Shown in pieces: positions 49,919 to 56,757 of a stretch of DNA of 64,000 nucleotides. Origin of the DNA: Simplicispira sedimenti (lineage in GTDB: Bacteria; Pseudomonadota; Gammaproteobacteria; Burkholderiales; Burkholderiaceae_C); assembly GCF_022760965.1 (NCBI RefSeq), contig NZ_JAKVIJ010000005.1, positions 1-64,000 on the forward strand, read 5' to 3'. The notes beneath the pieces were generated by a model that saw nothing but the letters and a program-made list of their open reading frames with translations, did no database searches and was not told the DNA's origin. Position 1 is the stretch's first letter, and every line of letters begins with the position of its first letter. Both the position numbers and the translations under genes were made by a program.

Positions 49919-50521
49919 TTATTTGACCAGCGCCAACACGTCCTTGAAAGCCGGGTGCTCACACGAGCGCAGCCACTCGAAGCACACCATCTCGGTGGTC
50001 ACCAACTCGGCGCCCGCACCGGCCAGGCGGTCGTAGGCGGCGTCGCGGTTGCGCTCGGTGCGCGAGCCGCAGGCGTCCGTCACCACCCAGACCTCGAACT
50101 CGTCCTCGATCAGCTCCAGCGCCGTCTGCAACAGGCACACATGGGCCTCGCACCCGGCCAGCACGATGCTGGGGCGCTCAGGCTCGCTCTGCGCGGTTTT
50201 CTGCAAATGCTTGGGCAGGCTGCGCGCATTGCCTGCGGGCAGGCGCGCCGGGGGCCGCAGCAGCGCGGCCAGCCCATCGGGCACGGCGCTGAAGTGCATC
50301 TTGGGCAGCGTCTTGCGGCACAGCGCGCGCAAGTCTGCGTCGTTGGGCCCCAGGCGCGTGGGGTTCTGCTCCGTGCCCCACAAGGGCACATCCAGCAGTT
50401 GGGCCGCCTGCGCCAGGCGCCGTGCATTGGCCAGCACCGCCGCACCATCGTGGATGGCGGGCATGAGCTTGGCCTGGAAGTCCACCAGCACAAGCTGGGA
50501 TTCGGTGGCATCGAGAAGCAT
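49919..50521 (-). CDS. Isochorismatase-family hydrolase
   Basis: A 200-residue cysteine hydrolase of the isochorismatase fold. The expected triad is Asp14 (LVLVDFQAKL), a lysine in KTLPKMHFS and a cysteine in GCEAHVCLLQTAL (Cys129, with Cys124 nearby). EVWVVTDACGSR is the usual following loop. Substrates in this family range from nicotinamide to carbamates. None can be chosen here. The gene stands alone between the phosphofructokinase pair and the integron remnant. Confidence 0.82.
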   Translation of the reverse strand: MLLDATESQLVLVDFQAKLMPAIHDGAAVLANARRLAQAAQLLDVPLWGTEQNPTRLGPNDADLRALCRKTLPKMHFSAVPDGLAALLRPPARLPAGNARSLPKHLQKTAQSEPERPSIVLAGCEAHVCLLQTALELIEDEFEVWVVTDACGSRTERNRDAAYDRLAGAGAELVTTEMVCFEWLRSCEHPAFKDVLALVK

Positions 50522-50606
50522 GGCAGGTTCTTTCTGTCAGAAGGTGCAATGGGACGATTGTCGCAGCCAAGGCGCCCCGCCCATGGCCTTGCGCCTGCTG
50601 CGCACC

Positions 50607-51008
50607 CTACATGGCCCAGCGGAACGGCGCCCTGATGCGCCTGCCCGCCAGAGCCAGCGAGGCACGGTTTCCGTGCACGGTCAGCGTGAACGGCTCCACC
50701 CGCCCGTCGCCACCGCCATAAACCAGCACCAGTTCCTGGCGGCGCGGGTCAAACACCTGGACCCTGAAATTCCCACGCAGGACAACGCCTTGCGCGTCCC
50801 CCAGCCTGTGGAACGTGACACTGGCCACCACGGGGCGGTCGGTATCGCCGATTTCCAGATCCAGCACATAGCCCCCGCCGTCAAACGACAGGGACGAAGT
50901 CGCGTGAGCCGCCAGGCAGAAGGTGGCGATGGCGGTTATCCAAAGGTGCTTGCGTGTGAGAAACAGAGCGGCCTCCTGTCCGGCACGTTTACAAACACGA
51001 CCTGCCAA
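50607..51008 (-). CDS. Exported protein of unknown function next to an attC site
   Basis: An open frame of up to 133 codons. The recognisable product starts about codon 15: a signal peptide (FLTRKHLWITAIATFCLAAHA) and a beta-rich mature part (GGGYVLDLEIGDTD, VVASVTFHRLGD, FTLTVHGNRASLAL). The TTG at 51008 is exactly the recombination point of the attC core, so it is unlikely to be the true start. A CTG at 50966 has AGGAGG five bases upstream and may be the start. No attC follows its 3' end, so it is either the chromosomal flank or a cassette that lost its site. Confidence 0.5.
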   Translation of the reverse strand: MAGRVCKRAGQEAALFLTRKHLWITAIATFCLAAHATSSLSFDGGGYVLDLEIGDTDRPVVASVTFHRLGDAQGVVLRGNFRVQVFDPRRQELVLVYGGGDGRVEPFTLTVHGNRASLALAGRRIRAPFRWAM

Positions 51009-51060
51009 CGTCGAAGCTCAGCGGGCGGCGAAGCCGTCCGCTGGAGCGAAAGGTTGAAGC
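51003..51060 (-). other. attC site of cassette B1
   Basis: On the minus strand the site opens with GCTTCAAC, the exact reverse complement of the GTTGAAGC at the attI junction, and closes with GTTGGCA. CAGCGG.CGGC and GCCG.CCGCTG form the stem with a TTC tip and one unpaired position, typical of attC. With the junction at 51383 it defines a cassette of about 375 bp. Confidence 0.87.
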
Positions 51061-51065
51061 GTATG

Positions 51066-51374
51066 TCAGCGGAGGCGTGTGCCATCTGGGTTGATCGCAT
51101 CTTCATCGCGCCTTGTTGGGTAGTACCGCTTCTTGTGATCCATCTCGTAGAAGAGAACTCCGTGGATTCCATTCACCTCAGCCTTGGCAACTCGACGCTG
51201 CCAAATTGCGGCGAACGCATGGTCCAGCTCCCTCCGTGATGCACGTGCCATCACTTCGTCAATGAACGCCACATCTTGCCCGGCCAGAAAAATCATTGCG
51301 AACTCGTCATCGGTCGCAGCAAAGATGTCGTAAACCGCGTTGTCCGCGCCGTCGATGACTTGGATGTTCTTCAT
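51066..51374 (-). CDS. Small cytosolic protein of integron cassette B1
   Basis: A 102-residue acidic protein (MKNIQVIDGADNAVYDIF, LDHAFAAIWQRRV, GVLFYEMDHKKRYYPTRRDEDAINPDGTRLR). I recall near-identical conserved hypothetical proteins in proteobacteria, often in cassettes, but no function is known to me. There is no signal or membrane segment. The ATG lies seven bases inside the cassette, after GTTGAAGCGC. The stop is six bases before the attC, the compact layout of a gene cassette. Confidence 0.75.
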   Translation of the reverse strand: MKNIQVIDGADNAVYDIFAATDDEFAMIFLAGQDVAFIDEVMARASRRELDHAFAAIWQRRVAKAEVNGIHGVLFYEMDHKKRYYPTRRDEDAINPDGTRLR

Positions 51375-51383
51375 GCGCTTCAA

Positions 51384-51496
51384 CTTTGATGTAAACGGCA
51401 ATTCACCGGATATGCCAGACAGCCGCCGGATAACGTGGCGCCGAGAAAACCGAAATATCTTTTGATTTCATGTGTTTACGCTCGCAAGCTGGATAC
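51384..51496 (-). other. attI-like integron attachment site (locus B)
   Basis: Read towards the cassette it contains GGCATATCCGGTGAATTGCC and ends TTTACATCAAAG before TTGAAGC. The AAAG|TT crossover and the position between the intI start and the first cassette identify it as attI. It is homologous to 19055-19164 (about three-quarters or more identical over the best 65 bp by eye). Confidence 0.8.
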
Positions 51497-51610
51497 ATGA
51501 ACAGGTATCACAAAAACACCAAAGTCGCCGCAGCGCCTCCCTTGAAGTCCACGCATTTGCTGAATCAGGTTCGCGAGTGCATCTGTGATCTGCACTATAG
51601 CCCCGAGACC
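51497..51610 (+). pseudogene. intI: Truncated integron integrase gene, N-terminal fragment
   Basis: The frame from ATG 51497 encodes about 38 residues that match the N-terminus of integron tyrosine recombinases: PPLKSTHLLNQVRE and DLHYSPETEK correspond to PPLRSVKVLDQLRE and YLHYSLRTEQ of IntI1 as I recall it, about 15 of 27 identical. The match ends at ~51610, where the sequence runs into the antisense 3' end of the phosphoribosyltransferase-like gene. The catalytic domain is absent, so the integrase is dead. It diverges from the cassette, as in all integrons. Confidence 0.82.
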
Positions 51611-52524
51611 GAAAAAACCTGTTGCACCCCCCGCGCCAGTTCCGTCTCCATAAGCACGGTGTTGGTCGGATGCGCCACGCAATCCGTGCTCCAGAACTGC
51701 TCCACGCCTGCCGCATGCAGCGCAGCCAGGGCGTCGACGTCGATGAGGGCATGGGTGACCGCCACGTCCACCGAGGCAGCGCCGGCCGCGAGCAACAGGC
51801 GCGTGGCCTGGGCCAGGGTGTGGCCGGTGCTGGCCATGTCGTCGAGCAGCACCACCGCCCTGCCCTGCACGTTCACGGGCGGTAACTGGATGGTGACGCT
51901 GCGGTCGCCGTGGCGTTCCTTGGTGCAGACGGCGTGATCCAGGCCGTGGCGGGCGGCGGCCTGGGCCACCCATTGGGCGGATTCGCCATCAGGCCCCACG
52001 AGCAGCGCGCCGGGGCGCTGCTGCACGATCCAGTCGGCCAGCAGCGGGGCGCCGCTGAGCACCACGGTGTGCGCTGCGGGCACGGCTTCGTGCAGAGTGG
52101 CCACGCGGTGCAGGTGCGGGTCCACGGTGACCACGGCGTCGAACAGGCTGGCCAGGAAGGGGCCGACGATGCGCTGGCTGACCGCCTCACCGGGGTGGAA
52201 GGCGATGTCCTGGCGCATGTAGGCCAGGTACGGCGCCACCAGTGTGAGGTGCTGCACGCCCAGGCCGCGCGCGGCGCGGGCGGCGAGCAGCAGTTCGATG
52301 AGCTTGTCGTTGGGCTGGTGCAGGCTGCGCAGCAGCACGGCGCGCTCGGGCAGGAGGCCGCTGGCGTCCACGGGCAGGGTGAGCTTGAGTTCGCCATCAG
52401 GAAAGCGGTGGCGGGCGATCTCCAGCGCCGGGAGGCCGCTGGCCTGGGCCAGGCGCTGGGCGGCGGCGCGCTCGTCGTCAAAGTGCAGCAGGCAGGCGGC
52501 TGGGGCAGTGGGTGACGGAACCAT
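51595..52524 (-). CDS. Ribose-phosphate pyrophosphokinase-like protein
   Basis: A 309-residue PRPP-synthetase family protein with twin phosphoribosyltransferase domains: HRFPDGELKLTLP, LRSLHQPNDKLIELLLAARAARG, the ATP-binding region around YMRQDIAFHPGEAVSQR, and the PRPP loop VVLLDDMASTGHTL. The flexible-loop residues are KERH rather than the KRR of canonical bacterial Prs, closer to archaeal forms. It overlaps nothing on its left except the intI fragment, whose antisense codons provide its last few residues. It is co-transcribed with the phosphorylase (gap of two bases). Confidence 0.8.
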   Translation of the reverse strand: MVPSPTAPAACLLHFDDERAAAQRLAQASGLPALEIARHRFPDGELKLTLPVDASGLLPERAVLLRSLHQPNDKLIELLLAARAARGLGVQHLTLVAPYLAYMRQDIAFHPGEAVSQRIVGPFLASLFDAVVTVDPHLHRVATLHEAVPAAHTVVLSGAPLLADWIVQQRPGALLVGPDGESAQWVAQAAARHGLDHAVCTKERHGDRSVTIQLPPVNVQGRAVVLLDDMASTGHTLAQATRLLLAAGAASVDVAVTHALIDVDALAALHAAGVEQFWSTDCVAHPTNTVLMETELARGVQQVFSVSGL

Positions 52525-52526
52525 GC

Positions 52527-54131
52527 TCAGAACTCCACAAAGACGTGGGGCACCTCATCGGCGCCGCCAATGCGGTAGCCGTTGGCGCGGTGGCAGGCCT
52601 GGCGGGCAAATTCCAGGTCGGCGGGGAAGTCGGCGTGCACGCGGTACAGGGGCTGGCCGCTCTGCACGGTGTCGCCCAGCTTGCACAGCAGGTCCACGCC
52701 CGCGCCCTGCACCTTGGGCGCACCGGCCAGGCGGGCGATGCGGGCGATCTGCTGGTTGTCGATACCGGCCACCACCCCGGCAGCGGGGGCGCTGATCTCA
52801 AAATGCAGCGCGCCCAGGCGGGGGTTGTTGTGGTCAAAGTCCTTGCCGCCCTGCGCGGCGATGATGGCTTCCATGCGTGCCAGGGCGCGGCCGGAGTCGA
52901 GGATGTCGCGCGCGATGCCGTAGCCGTCGCCGCCGCGCACGTCGGGGTCGCACTCGATCAGGCGGCCGGCCAGGCGCAGGGCCTTCTGGCGCAGGTCGTT
53001 GGGGGCGCGGGGGTCGTTTTCGAGCACGCGCATCACGTCGCGCGCCTCCAGCACCGGGCCAATGCCGTTGCCGATGGGCTGGCGCCCGTCGGTGATGACC
53101 ACGTCCAGCGACAGCCCCAGGCGGTGCGCCACATATTCAAACAGGCGGCGCAGGCGCTGGGCCTCGGGCATGGAGCGCACCTTGGCCGTGGGGCCGATGG
53201 GGATGTCGAGCACGAGGTGGGTGGAGCCCGCCGCGATCTTCTTGGACAGGATGGACGCCACCATCTGCCCCGGCGAGTCGATGGAGAGCGGCCGCTCCAC
53301 GGAAATCAGCACGTCGTCGGCGGGCGAGAGCTGCGCCGTGCCGCCCCAGGCCAGGCAGCCAAGATGGTCGCGCACCAGGGTTTGCAACTGCTCCAGCGGC
53401 AGTTCCACATTGGCCAGCACCTCCATGGTGTCGGCCGTGCCTGCGGGCGAGGTGATGGCGCGCGACGAGGTTTTGGGGCACAGCATGCCGTGCGCCGCCA
53501 CGATGGGCACCACCAGCATGGAGGTGCGGTTGCCCGGAATGCCGCCAATGCAGTGCTTGTCCACCACCAGGGGCTCGTGCCAGTCCAGCCGCTGCCCCGT
53601 CTGCACCATGGCGTCGGACAGGAAGAACACCTCCTCGCGGTCGAGTTCGTCGCGGTTGCAGGCCACGACGAAGGCGGTGAGCTCGATCTTGGAATAGCGG
53701 TGGTCGGCAATGTCGCGCACGATGGCGCGGAAGTCCTCGCGTGCCAGGCGCTCGCCGGCAATCTTGCGGAACAGCGCGCCCATGGATTCGGGCGGCTCGG
53801 CCTGCGCCACGGCCACCTTGTAGCCCGGCTCCACGCCCAGTTGCGCAAAGGCGTCTTCCGACAGGCCCAGCTCGTGGCAGCCGACGATGGCCGGGTCGTC
53901 CACCACGTTCACCGTGGCCAGGATGCGCCGACCATTGGCGCGCACCTCGATCTTGGACAGGGCCTGGAAGCCCTCAGCACGGTACACGGCGCAGTCGCGG
54001 TTCAGGTAGGCCACGTTCTCGCGCCAGGTGTCTATGGCCACGCGGCGCACGGCCAGGCGCGAGACTGCGGCGCTCTCGCCATTTCCATTGCCGGAGGCTG
54101 CTGGCGGGGGGGAATTCAGGGGGGTCGTCAT
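52527..54131 (-). CDS. Thymidine/AMP phosphorylase-like enzyme
   Basis: A 534-residue nucleoside phosphorylase-fold protein with an ~85-residue N-terminal extension, as in archaeal AMP phosphorylases. Motifs include VVDKHCIGGIPGNRTSMLVVPI, KTSSRAITSPAGTADTMEVLANV, LAWGGTAQLSPADDVLI and VVITDGRQPIGNGIGPVLEARD, plus a C-terminal PYNP-type domain. It cleaves a nucleoside or nucleotide with phosphate. AMP to adenine and ribose-1,5-bisphosphate is the archaeal reaction. Its coupling to a PRPP-synthetase-like gene points to pentose-phosphate salvage. The substrate is uncertain. Confidence 0.8.
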   Translation of the reverse strand: MTTPLNSPPPAASGNGNGESAAVSRLAVRRVAIDTWRENVAYLNRDCAVYRAEGFQALSKIEVRANGRRILATVNVVDDPAIVGCHELGLSEDAFAQLGVEPGYKVAVAQAEPPESMGALFRKIAGERLAREDFRAIVRDIADHRYSKIELTAFVVACNRDELDREEVFFLSDAMVQTGQRLDWHEPLVVDKHCIGGIPGNRTSMLVVPIVAAHGMLCPKTSSRAITSPAGTADTMEVLANVELPLEQLQTLVRDHLGCLAWGGTAQLSPADDVLISVERPLSIDSPGQMVASILSKKIAAGSTHLVLDIPIGPTAKVRSMPEAQRLRRLFEYVAHRLGLSLDVVITDGRQPIGNGIGPVLEARDVMRVLENDPRAPNDLRQKALRLAGRLIECDPDVRGGDGYGIARDILDSGRALARMEAIIAAQGGKDFDHNNPRLGALHFEISAPAAGVVAGIDNQQIARIARLAGAPKVQGAGVDLLCKLGDTVQSGQPLYRVHADFPADLEFARQACHRANGYRIGGADEVPHVFVEF

Positions 54132-54218
54132 ACAGCAAGCCTACACCCGAAATCCCCCCTGGGCACCCCTTGGGTACCCCTGGAGCCTCCCTCGAAACCC
54201 CCAAGATATGCTGAGTTT

Positions 54219-54275
54219 GCTATATTTTTAATAGCTGCTTGCGCAATACACATAAGCGCTGAAGCCATATTTTTT
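54219..54275. repeat. Dispersed intergenic repeat, copy 8
   Basis: GCTATATTTTTAATAGC, TGCTTGCGC and AAGCGCTGAAGCC follow the family plan. It lies in the ~200-bp divergent gap between the phosphorylase and the NlpC/P60 gene; nothing else was seen in that gap. Confidence 0.75.
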
Positions 54276-54333
54276 ATCAGTATGCGTTTACCCTGTCTGG
54301 AGCCTCCGCGCAGTCGTGGTACCCTTGCGCCCC

Positions 54334-54957
54334 ATGTCACGCTGGCTTTACATCCTGGTGCTCGCCCTCAGCACCACCGCCCATGCAGCCCCCGGTTCCG
54401 CGCCCACAGAGGCGCAAGAGCCCTTCCAATGGGACAAGAATCTGCGCAGCCAACTCGCCGAGTTGGGCCACAACGTGGCCGACCAGGCCCATGTGGTGGC
54501 AGACCGCACCACAGACTTAGTGACCACCGCCATGGGTTTCCTGGGTGTGCCCTACCGCCGTGGCGGCAACAGCGCCGAAACGGGTTTTGACTGCAGCGGC
54601 TTTGTGCGCAACATCTACCATCAGACGCTGGGCCTGTTGCTGCCGCGCCAGGCGTCCGAACAGGCCGCCAGCACCCAAAAGATCGACAAGAAAGACCTGC
54701 AACCGGGTGACCTGGTGTTCTTCAACACCATGCGCCGCGCCTTCAGCCATGTCGGCATCTACGTGGGAGACGGCAAGTTCATCCACTCGCCGCGCAGCGG
54801 CGGCAAGGTGCGCGTGGAAGACATGCAGGAAAGCTACTGGCAAAAGCGCTTCAACGGCGCCCGCCGCGTGGCACCCGAGGCCCAGGCGGGCAATGCACAG
54901 GCCGCCGCGCTGCAGGCCGCAGCAGCCGAAATCCAGGCCACCCATACCCCGCGTTAA
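54334..54957 (+). CDS. NlpC/P60 (C40) peptidoglycan hydrolase
   Basis: A 207-residue exported endopeptidase. A signal peptide (WLYILVLALSTTAHA) is followed by the NlpC/P60 domain, with nucleophile Cys87 in FDCSGFV, His139 in FSHVGIYVG and polar His151. GVPYRRGGNSAETG and PGDLVFFNT are family blocks. It probably cuts the D-Glu to diamino-acid link of the cell-wall peptide. The Ala/Gln-rich last 30 residues are likely disordered. Confidence 0.9.
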   Translation: MSRWLYILVLALSTTAHAAPGSAPTEAQEPFQWDKNLRSQLAELGHNVADQAHVVADRTTDLVTTAMGFLGVPYRRGGNSAETGFDCSGFVRNIYHQTLGLLLPRQASEQAASTQKIDKKDLQPGDLVFFNTMRRAFSHVGIYVGDGKFIHSPRSGGKVRVEDMQESYWQKRFNGARRVAPEAQAGNAQAAALQAAAAEIQATHTPR

Positions 54958-54965
54958 GGCGCTGT

Positions 54966-55676
54966 GTGCGCCGCCTCCCCACTGTGGCCTCGCACAAGAC
55001 TCCCCCAGCGCTCTCTGGCGGCATTGCCCCTCGCGCACACGACCGCCAGACCCTGCAAAGTCTGCTGACCCAACGCAACCAGCAACCCGAGCAGCGGGCG
55101 CAGATCGACGACGCCATCACCCAGGCCTTTGTGCGCCCGGTGGCCATGCTGGTGCTGGACATGTGCGGCTTCTCGCGCATCACAGCCAGCCACGGAATCA
55201 TCCACTTCCTGGCGCTGATCCACCGCATGGAGCATGCCGCCCGCCCCGCCATTGCGGCCAACGGCGGCGAAGTGGTCAAGCAAGAAGCCGACAACCTGTT
55301 TGCCGTGTTCACCCACCCCCAGAACGCCCTGGAAGCGGCACTCGACATCCTGCGTGCGCTGGACGCCATGAACACGGTGCAGCCACCCGAATCGCAGCTC
55401 CTGGCCAGTGTGGGCATTGGCTATGGGCCCACGCTGGTGGTGGCGGGCAAGGACCTCTTTGGCCACGAGATGAACATGGCCTGCAAGTTGGGCGAGGACA
55501 TCGCCGGCCCCGGCGAGGTGTTGCTGACCCAGGCCGCCTGCCGCGACCTGGAGCCTGGCCGCTATCTGCTCTACCCGCTGCAGGAACGCATGGGCGGCAT
55601 GGACATGCCTGCATTCCGCTATGTGGCCAGCCTGCACGAAAGACCCTTGCCCGGTGCGCCCATCAGCGACGCCTGA
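54966..55676 (+). CDS. Class III adenylate/guanylate cyclase-like protein
   Basis: A 236-residue cytosolic protein with a cyclase catalytic domain: VLDMCGFSRI carries one metal-binding Asp, GGEVVKQEADNLFAVF the substrate-binding Lys and second acidic region, and SVGIGYGPTLVV and GHEMNMACKLGEDIAGPGEVLLT follow. The second metal Asp motif (usually GD) reads EAD, so activity should be tested. The start is GTG at 54966 or 54984. It follows the peptidase by eight bases. No sensor domain is fused. Confidence 0.75.
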   Translation: MRRLPTVASHKTPPALSGGIAPRAHDRQTLQSLLTQRNQQPEQRAQIDDAITQAFVRPVAMLVLDMCGFSRITASHGIIHFLALIHRMEHAARPAIAANGGEVVKQEADNLFAVFTHPQNALEAALDILRALDAMNTVQPPESQLLASVGIGYGPTLVVAGKDLFGHEMNMACKLGEDIAGPGEVLLTQAACRDLEPGRYLLYPLQERMGGMDMPAFRYVASLHERPLPGAPISDA

Positions 55677-55732
55677 CGCGCACATGTCGCAAGGCTGCGC
55701 TACGCTTGAGTCTCTTTTTGAAAGGACGCTCC

Positions 55733-55984
55733 ATGCTCTCTGTGATTGGTTCCCTGCTCATCGGCCTGGTGGTGGGCTTCATCGCACGCGCGCTCAAGCC
55801 GGGGGACGACAAGCTGGGCTGGATCATGACCGCGCTGCTGGGCGTGGCAGGCTCCTTCGTGGCCAGCTACGCAGGCCAGGCCCTGGGCTGGTATGGCCCA
55901 GGCGAGGCGGCGGGATTCATCGCCTCGGTGGTAGGTGCCATCGTGCTGCTGGTGGTGTACGGCCTGGTCAAGGGCAAGGGCTGA
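55733..55984 (+). CDS. GlsB/YeaQ/YmgE family stress-response membrane protein
   Basis: An 83-residue membrane protein with three hydrophobic segments and the family pattern IGSLLIGLVVGFIARALKPGDDKLGWIMTALLGVAGSFV...GFIASVVGAIVLLVVY. Members are induced by general stress. Their action is unknown. A good AAGGA ribosome site lies seven bases before the ATG. Confidence 0.9.
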   Translation: MLSVIGSLLIGLVVGFIARALKPGDDKLGWIMTALLGVAGSFVASYAGQALGWYGPGEAAGFIASVVGAIVLLVVYGLVKGKG

Positions 55985-56003
55985 ACCACAGCCTCCACCA
56001 CCC

Positions 56004-56552
56004 ATGGCCCTGAAGCCCCGCACCCGCAAACCGTCGCGGCAAGACGGCCCGCCGGACGACCCGGTGGCGGCCTCTGCCGACCCCGCCCTGCTGGCCGCCG
56101 CCCAGCGCGCCCGCAAGATGCTGCACCGGCGCGCGCTGACCGCCGCCGCCGCCAGCGTGGTGCCCGTGCCGGGCCTGGACTGGGCCGTGGATGCCGCCCT
56201 GCTCTCGCGCCTGCTGCCGCGCATCAATGCCGAGTTCGGGCTCACGCCCGAGCAGATCGACCGGCTGGACCCCAGCCAGCGCGAACAGGTGCACAAGGCC
56301 GTGGCGCTGGTGGGCTCGGCACTCATCGGCAAGCTCATCACGCGCGACATGGTGCTGCGCCTGACCAGCGCGGTGGGCATGCGCCTGACCACCAAACAGG
56401 CCGCCAAGTACGTGCCGCTGGCGGGCCAGGCACTCTCGGCCACACTGGGCTACGCCACGCTGCGCTACCTGGGCGAGCAGCACATCCGCGACTGCATGCA
56501 GGTGGCACAGGCGGCGCATCTGCAACTGCCAGCGCCAGATGCTACAAAATAA
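56004..56552 (+). CDS. DUF697-like helical protein, unknown function
   Basis: A 182-residue protein with a basic, proline-containing N-terminus, then a helical hydrophobic domain (RALTAAAASVVPVPGLDWAVDAALLSRLLPRINAEFGL, ALVGSALIGKLITRDMVLRL, YVPLAGQALSATLGYATLRYLGEQHI). The PVPGLDW pattern and amphipathic helices recall DUF697/YcjF-type domains that associate with membranes or small GTPases. It begins 19 bases after the YeaQ-like gene. The last few codons come from an intergenic repeat. Confidence 0.6.
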   Translation: MALKPRTRKPSRQDGPPDDPVAASADPALLAAAQRARKMLHRRALTAAAASVVPVPGLDWAVDAALLSRLLPRINAEFGLTPEQIDRLDPSQREQVHKAVALVGSALIGKLITRDMVLRLTSAVGMRLTTKQAAKYVPLAGQALSATLGYATLRYLGEQHIRDCMQVAQAAHLQLPAPDATK

Positions 56553-56600
56553 ATAGCACCCAGCGCTTGCTGAATAAGCGCCAGATCCTGATTTCTAATA
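56541..56600. repeat. Dispersed intergenic repeat, copy 9
   Basis: GCTACAAAATAAATAGC, CCAGCGCTTGC and AAGCGCCAGATCCTG match the family. The first bases encode the last residues (ATK) of the preceding protein. Confidence 0.7.
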
Positions 56601-56667
56601 CATTGCCATGTGCCGTACGCGGCGCATAAAACCGGCGCGGCCCAGGCCAGCAGCCGCCGTGCAAGGG

Positions 56668-56747
56668 CCGCCCCGCCGCACGGGCGGCGTCCCCCTTCCC
56701 GGCGACAGCCGAGAGAAGGGGGAAGCGGCGCAGCCGCTCAGGAGGTT
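56668..56747. repeat. GC-rich hairpin repeat, family 2 copy 2
   Basis: CCGCCCGTGCG is present in inverted form, followed by GTCCCCCTTCCC, GGCGACAGCC, GAGAGAAGGGGGAAG, GCGGCGCAGCCGC and AGGAGGT. The order of blocks matches 22731-22820. CCCCCTTCCC and GGGGGAAG can pair. It lies just after the tryptophanase stop and may act as its terminator. Confidence 0.6.
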
Positions 56748-56757
56748 GTTCGCTTCT

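Noticed and set aside
51468..51752. Minus-strand frame overlapping the intI remnant
   Set aside because: It crosses the end of the PRPP-synthetase-like gene in another frame and has no recognisable content; the plus-strand IntI match is convincing.
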